Shown here: positions 36,676 through 44,925 of the stretch, one piece after another
How positions within the stretch are numbered: position 1 is the stretch's first letter
How the letters are laid out: each line of letters opens with the position of its first letter
Source of the DNA: Marinisporobacter balticus
GTDB lineage: Bacteria; Bacillota; Clostridia; Peptostreptococcales; Thermotaleaceae
Reading direction: 5' to 3'
Assembly: GCF_004345705.1 (NCBI RefSeq)
Contig: NZ_SLWV01000018.1
Coordinates: 9,724-73,723 of the forward strand
Length of the DNA: 64,000 nt
The notes under the pieces: generated by a model
What the model was told of the DNA's origin: nothing
Database searches by the model: none
What the model saw: the letters and a program-made list of their open reading frames with translations, nothing else
Made by a program: the position numbers and the translations under genes

Positions 36676-36993
36676 ATATCATATTTTATTATATTTATGT
36701 CATTCTAAAATTTATTCACTTAGATTTATATCTTTAAATTAAAATAGCTTGTAAATGATAAAAAACATTTACAAGTTGTTGATTTAAGTAATTTGTACAG
36801 AGGTATGCCATATCACATGTATTTCTCAAAAAAGCAGTACTTTAACACCCACATGTTTATACGCAAACTATAATATCAAACATATAACCGATCAAATAAA
36901 TTTTCTTATTCTAAAAAAATACAGATTGTCTTTTGTAGTATTGGATTTTCATAAAACATATAATTATATATAAATTGAATTAGAGGTGTTATT

Positions 36994-38061
36994 ATGAATA
37001 GTCCTTTTGAAAAGTATCTACCTATCTTATCTAGAATCTTTATTATATGCTTTATTGTCTTAGGAACATATTTTATGTCTACAACCTTTATATTCTATAT
37101 ATTGCCTTTTATAATTAGTTGGATCCTGTCGTCTGTTCTTGAACCTGTGATTCTTTTTTTTACAAAATACTTAAAGCTTTCTCGTAATACCGCTACATTT
37201 ATTGCTGTATTATTTTCTATTTTATTTATGGGTACCCTCATTGCACTCATTGGTGGCATGATCATTATTCAATTAACGAAGCTCTCTATGGAACTTCCTC
37301 AGTATTCAAGAAACCTGTATTTTCACAGCAATCATCTGACTAAGAAGTTAGAACACTTATATATACAATTGCCTCCTGATATTGCCCAGTCTATCATCAA
37401 TGGCATCAATGGACTTTTTCAAAATTTAACAACCATTATAGGAAAATGTATTTCTTCTTTGCTAAGCTTCATTTCAGCTATTCCAGGTTTTTTTATATTT
37501 TTATTGGTAACCATAATGGCCACTTTTTTTATAGCACGGGATAAACCTAAGATCAAAAAATTCATTATAGCCCAACTTCCTAAAAATACAATTTCTAAAA
37601 GTAGAATCATAAAACAAAATCTATTATTTGCTTTAACAGGCTATATAAAAGCTCAATTTATTTTAATGTTCATAACCTTTGTAGAAAGCACAATAGGGTT
37701 AACAATTATAGGTATTGACTACGCTGTACTCATTGCATTTTTTGCTAGTATCATTGATGCACTCCCTATATTAGGAACAGGCTTTATATATGTTCCGTTA
37801 ATATTATTAAAATTTTTAACACATTCTTATGACCAATGTCTTCACCTAAGTATATTATATGGTATCATTATCCTGGTAAGACAATTATTAGAACCCAAGA
37901 TTCTAGGCAATCAAATAGGTCTTTATCCACTTGTTACACTCATATCTATGTATGTTGGACTAAAACTATTTGGCATATTAGGATTACTGATCGGTCCCAT
38001 CTCTGTAGTTATTTTTACCACATTTCAAAAAATCGATCTCCTTCCTAAATGGAAAAATTGA
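36994..38061 (+). CDS. ytvI: sporulation integral membrane protein YtvI (AI-2E transporter family)
   Basis: A 355-residue polytopic protein of the AI-2E/PerM family with about eight helices. It has ILPFIISWILSSVLEPVI near the N-terminus, an amphipathic central region, and the ending ISMYVGLKLFGILGLLIGPI. YtvI is a conserved sporulation-specific member in Bacillus and Clostridia; its transport role is unknown. The ATG at 36994 follows GAGGTG. Stands alone on the plus strand. Confidence 0.87.
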   Translation: MNSPFEKYLPILSRIFIICFIVLGTYFMSTTFIFYILPFIISWILSSVLEPVILFFTKYLKLSRNTATFIAVLFSILFMGTLIALIGGMIIIQLTKLSMELPQYSRNLYFHSNHLTKKLEHLYIQLPPDIAQSIINGINGLFQNLTTIIGKCISSLLSFISAIPGFFIFLLVTIMATFFIARDKPKIKKFIIAQLPKNTISKSRIIKQNLLFALTGYIKAQFILMFITFVESTIGLTIIGIDYAVLIAFFASIIDALPILGTGFIYVPLILLKFLTHSYDQCLHLSILYGIIILVRQLLEPKILGNQIGLYPLVTLISMYVGLKLFGILGLLIGPISVVIFTTFQKIDLLPKWKN

Positions 38062-38449
38062 CTCTATTCCGGAACATTTTTGTTTTTTTTACTCGAATTG
38101 TTCGTTTTTACAGTTTGTATATTTATTCATTCGTATGTATTTAAATTTAATTTATTCATGAAATATGCAATTTTAAAATACTACTAAACTCAATTTTCTC
38201 ATCCTTCAAAATATATTTTTCATTTGTCTCTATCTACACTTAATAAATGTAATTTTACACATCCACTTATAAAGTGTTACGAATGATAGGTTTTAAACTA
38301 GATTCCTATTTTGAAATTTTCTAACTCGTTTAAAACACGTTTTTTATCAATAATAAAAAATATTTTTTTTGATTTATTCCCCTTTACAAAAAAAATATTT
38401 ATGCTATAATTATTCGATATAGTGACAATTCAAACAAAGAGGTGATCCT
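38062..38449. other. intergenic region upstream of glutamine synthetase
   Basis: 388 bp, AT-rich. The right end holds a promoter (TTTACA 38383-38388, 16-bp spacer, TATAAT 38405-38410) and GAGGTG before the gene. I see no strong hairpin or riboswitch consensus in the rest. Confidence 0.65.
38383..38410 (+). promoter_or_regulatory. sigma-A promoter for glutamine synthetase
   Basis: TTTACA, 16-bp spacer, and consensus TATAAT, about 40 bp before the start codon. Confidence 0.7.
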
Positions 38450-40384
38450 ATGTCAAAAGATGTTTTATGTTCTGAAATTGATAAATTATTATTTTTACTT
38501 CCTGCATCACAACATGAGCCGGAAGAAATTATCTCCCTATTGGGAAAACACCCTGAAATAAAATTTGTTTCATTGGTAGGTGTAGATTTAGGTGGAAATG
38601 ATACGGATGAAAAGATACCAGTAGCTCTATTTTTAAAAGATCTACATACCTTTTTAGCTCATGGTGTTCAAACAGATGGTTCTAGTGTAGTCCTTCCTGA
38701 AATCGCTACATTAAATAATGCACAAGTTGATATCATTCCTGACCTATCTGTTAACTGGTTTGTTGACTACAATTTTGACCATATAGACGAGCATACGAAT
38801 CTTCCTACAGGAACCCTTAGAATTCCTTCTTTTCTCGTTCACAATGAAGTAATGGTTGATTCCCGTTCTATTTTATTAAATGCTGTAAAACATTTTAAAA
38901 CCCAAATACTTTCCCTTATGAAAAACCACCCTTATGTCTTAGCATCCTTAGGGTTATCATCTGTTGATGAAATTGAAGACGTTATATTGACTTCTGCGAC
39001 AGAACTTGAATTTTGGGTGAAAACACCAGATGATAAAGCAGATGTAGAACAACTTTCGACTTCTCAAGTATTAAAAGAACAATACTGGAAAAGGACAATC
39101 GGTCCAGTTCGTACAGCCATGGAACAATCTCTACTATATCTAGACTCTTATGGATTAGAATCAGAAATGGGACATAAAGAAGTAGGCGGTGTAAAAGCGA
39201 AACTTACAGGTAACGGAAATTTTGATCACATCATGGAGCAGTTAGAAATTGATTGGAAATATAGTAGTGCATTACAATCCGCTGATAATGAACTCATTGC
39301 ACGTGATGTAGTAAAAGATACTTTTATAAGAAATGGCTTGGAAGTTACATTTATGGCAAAACCAATCGAAGGGGTTGCTGGTAACGGAGAGCATACTCAC
39401 GTTGGTGTATCTGTAAAACTCAAAAATGGAAAAATGAAAAATATTTTTGCGCCACTTGATATGAAAAAAGAGTTTATGAGCCCTATCGGTTTTGGTGCAC
39501 TTATGGGTCTATTAAAAAATTATAAAGTAGTAAATCCTTTTGTTACATCTACAAATGATGCTTTCAATCGTTTAAAGCCAGGTTTTGAAGCGCCTATATG
39601 TACCGTATCATCATTAGGCCATGCACCAAATTCTCCTTCACGTAATAGAACTGTTTTGGTAGGTCTTATACGCGATATGTCAAATCCAATGGCTACTCGA
39701 TTTGAATTGCGAGCTCCAAACCCTACAAGTAACACTTATCTAGTCATTGCTTCTATATATCAAGCAATGTTAGATGGCATAAAAGCTGCTTTAGAAAATA
39801 ATAAAACATCTTTTGAATTAGAAGCAGCACTTTCAAAAAAATCTGGAGAATCTTGTTTTTATCTCGAAAAAGATTTTGCTTATAGAAGCGAAGAAGAAGT
39901 TTTCGAAGATTTTACAGAAGAGGAAAGAAATGCTTTGTTTGGAAATCCACCCGCTACCGTATGGGATAACCTAGTACATTTTGATAAGTATCCAGAAAAA
40001 AAATCTGTTTTACTTGAAGGAGATGTTTTTAATGAAGCAATCATTAATTCCTATAAAGTGGCTACTTTAACCCAGTGGACAACAGAGCTGTATAACAGAA
40101 TTATCCTCGAGAATATGGAAATTGTAAGAAGCTGTAAAAAACTACACAAAAGCGAAGATGTATCTGATTTAGATGTAGTAAATTGGGAAAAAATCAATTA
40201 TTTAAGATTTGATTTAATGAAAGATAGCTTAAATAAAAAATCTTTATTTACTCAAATAAGAGAAGCTATTGATACACAAGATTATGTGACAGTTTCTATC
40301 CTTCAATTAGAGATGCAAAGCAAAATAAATGAACTGAAAGATTTATATATAATCTATAAAAGAAATTTGTTTGAATTTAACTAA
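38450..40384 (+). CDS. long-form glutamine synthetase
   Basis: A 644-residue ATP-dependent enzyme forming glutamine from glutamate and ammonia. It shares type I blocks: metal-site pattern TSATELEFWV, GNGEHTHVGVSV (GNGMHCH in GlnA), NAFNRLKPGFEAP, the SRNR substrate loop, and FELRAPNPTSNTYLVIASIYQAMLDGI. Length lies between GSI (about 450) and GSIII (about 700), and the GSIII signature is not obvious. The extra C-terminal 130 residues are helical and unassigned. It has its own promoter and terminator. With gltB elsewhere in the window it could form the GS-GOGAT route. Confidence 0.88.
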   Translation: MSKDVLCSEIDKLLFLLPASQHEPEEIISLLGKHPEIKFVSLVGVDLGGNDTDEKIPVALFLKDLHTFLAHGVQTDGSSVVLPEIATLNNAQVDIIPDLSVNWFVDYNFDHIDEHTNLPTGTLRIPSFLVHNEVMVDSRSILLNAVKHFKTQILSLMKNHPYVLASLGLSSVDEIEDVILTSATELEFWVKTPDDKADVEQLSTSQVLKEQYWKRTIGPVRTAMEQSLLYLDSYGLESEMGHKEVGGVKAKLTGNGNFDHIMEQLEIDWKYSSALQSADNELIARDVVKDTFIRNGLEVTFMAKPIEGVAGNGEHTHVGVSVKLKNGKMKNIFAPLDMKKEFMSPIGFGALMGLLKNYKVVNPFVTSTNDAFNRLKPGFEAPICTVSSLGHAPNSPSRNRTVLVGLIRDMSNPMATRFELRAPNPTSNTYLVIASIYQAMLDGIKAALENNKTSFELEAALSKKSGESCFYLEKDFAYRSEEEVFEDFTEEERNALFGNPPATVWDNLVHFDKYPEKKSVLLEGDVFNEAIINSYKVATLTQWTTELYNRIILENMEIVRSCKKLHKSEDVSDLDVVNWEKINYLRFDLMKDSLNKKSLFTQIREAIDTQDYVTVSILQLEMQSKINELKDLYIIYKRNLFEFN

Positions 40385-40386
40385 AG

Positions 40387-40434
40387 AACAACCCCACTAT
40401 GATCGTTATCCCCTTCATAGCGGGGTTGTTTTTT
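40387..40434 (+). terminator. terminator after glutamine synthetase
   Basis: AACAACCCC pairs with GGGGTTGTT, extended inside by CTATGA/TCATAG, and is followed by a T-run. Confidence 0.9.
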
Positions 40435-40521
40435 ATAAAAATTTTTTTAATAACAAGAATAGGGCATCGAATCATTGTAGAAAATACTAATGGATAAAAA
40501 AATTTCATGAGAGGTGAAAAG

Positions 40522-41376
40522 ATGGATTTATCATTTTTAAAAAATATTCGATTTACAAATAATATTAAACCTTTTTTCACTTCATTAGTCATTGTTTTTA
40601 TATCTTTTTGCTTAATTCGATTTGTCATGTTCCTTACGAAGAAAATTATTCACATTACAAAATTCAATGAAGAACGTGAGATGACAATTAAAAGCATCGT
40701 CGACTCATTATTTGCTTATTTCATTCTCACGCTTGCAATTCTTAATATTTTAAGTGAATTTGGAGTAATAAAAGAATCTACAATCCTAACAGGCGCTAGT
40801 ATTATTACTGTAGTTGCAGGTCTTGGTGCACAAAATCTCATAAAAGATATTATTAATGGTTTTTTTATTTTATTTGAAAGACAAATGAAAGTGGGCGACT
40901 TTGTCAGCATCAATGAGCAGTATCAAGGAACCGTCGAAGAGATTGGCCTTCGCTCCACAGCCATTCGAGAATGGTCTATGAGAAAGGTATACATTCCCAA
41001 TGGACAAATCAAAACCTTAAAAAATTTTTATAAGGAAAAAGCAAGAGTGATCATAGAGATTATTGTTCCTTTTGAAGAAGATCATCCGTTGGTAGAGCAT
41101 ACGCTTAATCATGTTTGTGCATATATTAATGAAAAATATGAGGATAAATTATATAAGATTGGCAATGTAAACTATTCAGAATTTAGCCTCTTAGGGGTTG
41201 TATCCTTAGACGGAAAGTTAGGTGGAGCAAAATATATTATTATCGGTGTAGTGAATCCTCATTTTCAGTGGTTTTTGAGAAACAGAACTTATGAATATAT
41301 TCTAAGCGCTTTTAAAGAAAATCATATACAGGTTGCTTATCCTAAATTTCTTTTGCATGATGATGCATCCTTATAA
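40522..41376 (+). CDS. MscS-family small-conductance mechanosensitive channel
   Basis: A 284-residue membrane channel that opens under osmotic downshock. Three N-terminal helices (about 20-125) lead into the pore helix TVVAGLGAQNLIKDIINGFFILFE, with the MscS beta domain after it (FERQMKVGDFVSI, VEEIGLRSTAIREW, YIPNGQI) and a C-terminal alpha/beta domain. I chose the ATG at 40522, because the ATG at 40507 overlaps the AGAGGTG ribosome site. Single gene. Confidence 0.93.
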   Translation: MDLSFLKNIRFTNNIKPFFTSLVIVFISFCLIRFVMFLTKKIIHITKFNEEREMTIKSIVDSLFAYFILTLAILNILSEFGVIKESTILTGASIITVVAGLGAQNLIKDIINGFFILFERQMKVGDFVSINEQYQGTVEEIGLRSTAIREWSMRKVYIPNGQIKTLKNFYKEKARVIIEIIVPFEEDHPLVEHTLNHVCAYINEKYEDKLYKIGNVNYSEFSLLGVVSLDGKLGGAKYIIIGVVNPHFQWFLRNRTYEYILSAFKENHIQVAYPKFLLHDDASL

Positions 41377-41482
41377 ATAGTAAGCAACAGCATCATTTCC
41401 TTTTATTTTATATTTCACTACATATACCTATGCCATGTTCAAAACGCGGATGTATTTTACATCGTCGTTTTAAAATGATGGT

Positions 41483-42568
41483 TTAATCTATTAAATGATC
41501 ACTTAATTTACCTAAAAAGTCTTGTATATTTGCAACAATCGTTGTTACCTCTAATGTTCCTCTATCTCTTAATTTGTTTAGTACAAATTCTGAAACATCT
41601 ACAGCATAAATAAAAACAGGTCTTATCTCTTCATCTACAATGGTATAAGAAGGTGTCATATTGCCTGCAGCAATCGTATGCAGTTGTGTCGCTAAACAAA
41701 TCAATGTGGTCGCACGTTTCGCATGGTTTCTCATTGCATCTTGGGCATCATATACATTTGCAAACACACTAGGAAGCGGGCCATCATCTCTTATGGAACC
41801 TGCAAGTACTAAAGGAACATTATTTTTTACACAAGAATAAACAATCCCCTCTTGTATGTCTTCATTTTCTATAAACTTCTCGATAGAACCTGCATTTCTA
41901 GCTTTATTAATGGCATCAAGATGATGATAATGTCCATTATGCTTTGAATCTTGATCACGAATATCTTGTCCTAATGCTGTATGAAATAATGCCCCTTCAA
42001 GATCATGGGTCGCAAGGGCATTTCCTGCTAAAACTGCATGGGCATATCCATTTTCTATTAATGCTGACATAGCCCTCCTTGATTTATAATCAAAGGATAC
42101 CGCTGGACCTAATACCCATACAATATTTCCATTTTCTTTCTCATGTTTTAAAAGTTCAAATAAATCCTCATAATCTTTTGAAAAAGCGGTCTCTCTAGAT
42201 CTTCCACTTCTAAATGCAAATACATCTTTCTCTCCCACTTCTTTAACAAATCCATTTGCGTGTAGATAAATGCCTTCACTTCCATCTTCTGTTCTTCCTA
42301 TAATCACTTTATCTCCAATACTTAAATTTCTAAATTCTTTTGTCTCAATTCTAGATTCACCTACTATTACTGGTGCACAATCCATTCGACTATTCTTTGT
42401 GAGCATCCACTCTCCATTAACTTTAAAATATTCAGGATACATAGAAGTTATATGATAATTTTCTGGTGCAACCCCTTCTTTTTTTACATTCGCTACACGA
42501 ACATTTGGCGCTGACTTAAATTTCTTATTGTTAAAATCAGGTTTTCTATATTTAGGTAATTCAAACAT
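41483..42568 (-). CDS. TIGR00300 / LOR-SDH-domain family protein (ornithine cyclodeaminase-like)
   Basis: A 361-residue protein of the family once named after the lysine-ketoglutarate reductase/saccharopine dehydrogenase (LOR/SDH) conserved domain. Seen: DCAPVIVGESRIETKEFRNLSIGDKVIIG, GPAVSFDYKSRRAMSALIENGY, VLAGNALATHDLEGALF, SIRDDGPLPSVFANVYDAQDAM. Relatives in archaea, and the C-terminal part of cyanobacterial AgrE/ArgZ, are reported to turn ornithine into proline. No arginine genes are near, so substrate is by family only. Confidence 0.78.
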   Translation of the reverse strand: MFELPKYRKPDFNNKKFKSAPNVRVANVKKEGVAPENYHITSMYPEYFKVNGEWMLTKNSRMDCAPVIVGESRIETKEFRNLSIGDKVIIGRTEDGSEGIYLHANGFVKEVGEKDVFAFRSGRSRETAFSKDYEDLFELLKHEKENGNIVWVLGPAVSFDYKSRRAMSALIENGYAHAVLAGNALATHDLEGALFHTALGQDIRDQDSKHNGHYHHLDAINKARNAGSIEKFIENEDIQEGIVYSCVKNNVPLVLAGSIRDDGPLPSVFANVYDAQDAMRNHAKRATTLICLATQLHTIAAGNMTPSYTIVDEEIRPVFIYAVDVSEFVLNKLRDRGTLEVTTIVANIQDFLGKLSDHLID

Positions 42569-42761
42569 AATGATACTCCTTCCTTATTTCTTAAGACAAA
42601 TGTTGTCATTTTTATATCCTTTGATTTAAACATGTACCATTTCTCAAAACCTTGTCGTTATTTCGAATTATTTATCACATATTGTTAAACTATTAACTAT
42701 AATATCATAACTCTATTCCTTCTATCAAGTCTTATTCTCTTCATCTCTAATTAAAATATGC

Positions 42762-43712
42762 TTACCTAAATTTCACTTCTTCTTCTTTTATATCTTTTAA
42801 ATAAAATTTTCCACTGACATTATAAATAAAATATGTAGTATCATTGATTCTTTTCATTATTTCTTTAATATCCCCTTCAAACTCTATAGGATAATTTTTT
42901 TCTAAATCATTTATTTGATATTGTAGGTCTTGAAATTCTTTCGATTCTTTTATTGTATTAATAAATTCTATATATTTCATATTTAAAAATTCATTATGAT
43001 CTTGCTTTAAAAACTCTCTAAATGCATTCGAATGAAAATCTTTCTTAATTTTCTCTTGTAATTCATCTTCTTTATATTTTAGTGAAGCCGTATTTATAGT
43101 TATATAATCTCCAATAACTTCAAATGAATTATCTACACTAATAAAATGATCTAGCACAAAATATCTATCATCTGTCTGTTTGGCTTTTTCTTTTACCTCA
43201 CCATTTTCTATAATCTTAATCTTTTTACCTACAGCCATCTCATTTTGAAGTCCTCCGTCATAAGATATTTCGTAGTAAGTACCATCAGCTAAATATACCC
43301 CTTTATTTTCAATCCATGAAAAAACAACACAATCTTTTATAGGAATTAATTTATCATTTTTTAAATCATATATACTATCAATAACATATACATAATTACT
43401 ATCTTTACTCCATTGAATTTTATATTCATCAAAACTCCATATAGAATATGGATTTGTAGTAATATCTCTGTAGTTTTCACATATAACTTTTTTACCATTA
43501 TGAGATACTAAAATTAATTTTTTATCTTCAGTACAGTAAATTTCTTTCTCTCCATCTTGAGATTGACTGATTTTGTATCCATCTATATTTTTGCTTATAT
43601 CCATGCCATTTGGTACTTGTTTTACATTCTCTGATTTGTTACATGATGTTAACAATGTAATTATCATTATTAATATTATTAGATTTAATATCCATCTTTG
43701 CATTTTATTCAT
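42762..43712 (-). CDS. hypothetical lipoprotein
   Basis: A 316-residue exported protein with a signal helix and lipobox (IITLLTSC, Cys near 24 from the chosen start), then a mostly beta-rich region with WSFDEYKIQWSKDSNYVYVID, which looks like WD/beta-propeller-type strands, and a helical C-terminal third. No family recognised. I chose the ATG at 43712, with GGAGGAATAGG upstream; the longer frame runs into the GrpB remnant. It lies next to a truncated gene in a decayed patch, so recent acquisition is possible. Confidence 0.75.
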   Translation of the reverse strand: MNKMQRWILNLIILIMIITLLTSCNKSENVKQVPNGMDISKNIDGYKISQSQDGEKEIYCTEDKKLILVSHNGKKVICENYRDITTNPYSIWSFDEYKIQWSKDSNYVYVIDSIYDLKNDKLIPIKDCVVFSWIENKGVYLADGTYYEISYDGGLQNEMAVGKKIKIIENGEVKEKAKQTDDRYFVLDHFISVDNSFEVIGDYITINTASLKYKEDELQEKIKKDFHSNAFREFLKQDHNEFLNMKYIEFINTIKESKEFQDLQYQINDLEKNYPIEFEGDIKEIMKRINDTTYFIYNVSGKFYLKDIKEEEVKFR

Positions 43713-43734
43713 ATTTTTCCTATTCCTCCAATAC

Positions 43735-44181
43735 TCATTTTCTTGGGTTATATTTGTCACCATATTCTTCTTTCGCCTTTTCTGTATATTTAAGAATTAA
43801 ATCAGATTTAGCATCTGTATATCCATCTCGGTCATGCTCATATTTCTCTATCAGACTTAATTTAAGCTTACCGTATTCGTTAGCAACTTCGCCATGTTCT
43901 ATAAGGTAGTCTCTAAAATATAATTCATTCCAGTTATCATAGTATCGAACATGCAAGTGATATACTTTTTCTGCAAATCCTTCTTTTGTATATCCTTTAT
44001 TAAACGCCATTTTCACATATGGATTTTTTTGGGATGACATCAATATCCAACCATTATGTAATAGGATATCTGTTAATTGTTCAATATTGCTTTCATTATC
44101 TATTTCCAATAAAATATCGACTATTGGCTTAGTGACGTCAATCTTTCCCGAAACAATAATTTTCCGATGTCTGCTAAGGAT
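43735..44181 (-). pseudogene. GrpB-family (UPF0157) protein, 5'-truncated
   Basis: The C-terminal two-thirds of a GrpB/UPF0157 nucleotidyltransferase-like protein: TKPIVDILLEI, then GYTKEGFAEKVYHLHVRYYDNW and ELYFRDYLIEHGEVANEYGKLK. The frame opens after a TAA with no ATG or ribosome site; the first Met-like codon is a TTG at 44109 inside the conserved block. The N-terminal 40-50 residues, including the GSTS motif that normally precedes KPIIDI, are missing. I call it a remnant. A short alternative product from the TTG cannot be excluded. Confidence 0.65.
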
Positions 44182-44268
44182 CTGTTATAGGAAGTGATGA
44201 CTCTTTTCACCTCTATAATCCTTCGAATACATTAGAAAATTACTCACTACATTAACTAAAAATTATGC

Positions 44269-44727
44269 TCATTTGGTGAGATTTATTTCATATATTTTAG
44301 AAGGCTCTCCATTGGGGTAAAAACCTTCTTCGATATAGCGGAAACCATTTTTTTCATAATATTCATTTAACTCAGTGCAAAGATAAATTCTCTCAAATCC
44401 TTCTTTCTCAGCTTCTTTCTTTACCTGCTCAATCAGTAAAGCTCCCAATGCTTTTCCACGATAATCTTTTTCGATATAAAGCGAACATAACCATGGAGAT
44501 AAGTCTGTTCTACTTATAAAATCATGGTCTATCAATCCTATACAACCGACAATTTTCTTATCACTTTCCAGCAGATACCAATATGGCACAGGCTCCTTGG
44601 TGCTTACACAACCGAATATACTATCTTCATATAATTGGTAATTAGTTTCGTTTCCCCATTTACTGTGAATATATTTTGCAGCAACTTCTTTATAGTCACA
44701 CTCCTGCCTTACAGAAATAATTCTCAT
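44269..44727 (-). CDS. GNAT-family N-acetyltransferase
   Basis: A 152-residue acyl-CoA transferase. The core motif is CSLYIEKDYRGKALGALLIEQVKKEAEKEG (acetyl-CoA site RGKALG), followed by YLCTELNEYYEKNGFRYIEEG. The ATG at 44727 has AGAAGGAGA before it. The substrate is unknown. Neighbours are a GrpB remnant and an IS3 fragment, typical of a variable spot. Confidence 0.88.
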   Translation of the reverse strand: MRIISVRQECDYKEVAAKYIHSKWGNETNYQLYEDSIFGCVSTKEPVPYWYLLESDKKIVGCIGLIDHDFISRTDLSPWLCSLYIEKDYRGKALGALLIEQVKKEAEKEGFERIYLCTELNEYYEKNGFRYIEEGFYPNGEPSKIYEINLTK

Positions 44728-44766
44728 TTGTATTCTCCTTCTTGTTATATAAATAATCTTTGCTTG

Positions 44767-44922
44767 TCAATTTTCAACAAATACGTCACAAACATGTACC
44801 GTGAGCTGACCAATAGTTTTATAAAGACTCTCCACTTTGTTTTCATAGGCAATTTTTTCTAATACAAAAGCTACATCTTTTGTATTAGAAAAAGTATTGG
44901 ACGCATTGGCAAGAAATTCTTT
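44767..44922 (-). mobile_element. IS3-family OrfA transposase fragment
   Basis: About 51 codons without a start: KEFLANASNTFSNTKDVAF, then VLEKIAYENKVESLYKTIGQ and LTV, ending at TGA (44767-44769). The pattern KIxxLYxxIGQL(K/T)VE is the C-terminal helix of IS3-group OrfA proteins. The fragment begins 4 bp after the helicase stop codon. The N-terminal helix-turn-helix, OrfB and clear terminal repeats are absent, so it is a decayed relic. Confidence 0.65.
44854..44893. repeat. perfect 16-bp inverted repeat with 8-bp loop
   Basis: TTTTTCTAATACAAAA and its exact complement flank GCTACATC. It lies inside the IS3 OrfA fragment. It could act as the 3' hairpin of the helicase transcript, though a poly-U tail is missing in that direction. 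Confidence 0.7.
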
Positions 44923-44925
44923 CTT

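Larger units (their letters stand above)
36189..36993. other. intergenic region with a small Fur-box ORF and decayed coding sequence
   Basis: 805 bp with no long frame. It holds a 50-codon leftward ORF with its own Fur-type box and a frame-broken remnant downstream of it, both listed. The segment 36720-36993 before ytvI is AT-rich; I see nothing firm in it beyond a GAGGTG ribosome site for ytvI. Confidence 0.6.

Noticed and set aside
44854..44893. Perfect 16-bp inverted repeat taken as insertion-sequence terminal repeats
   Set aside because: The arms are only 8 bp apart and lie within the transposase coding frame, so they do not bound an element.
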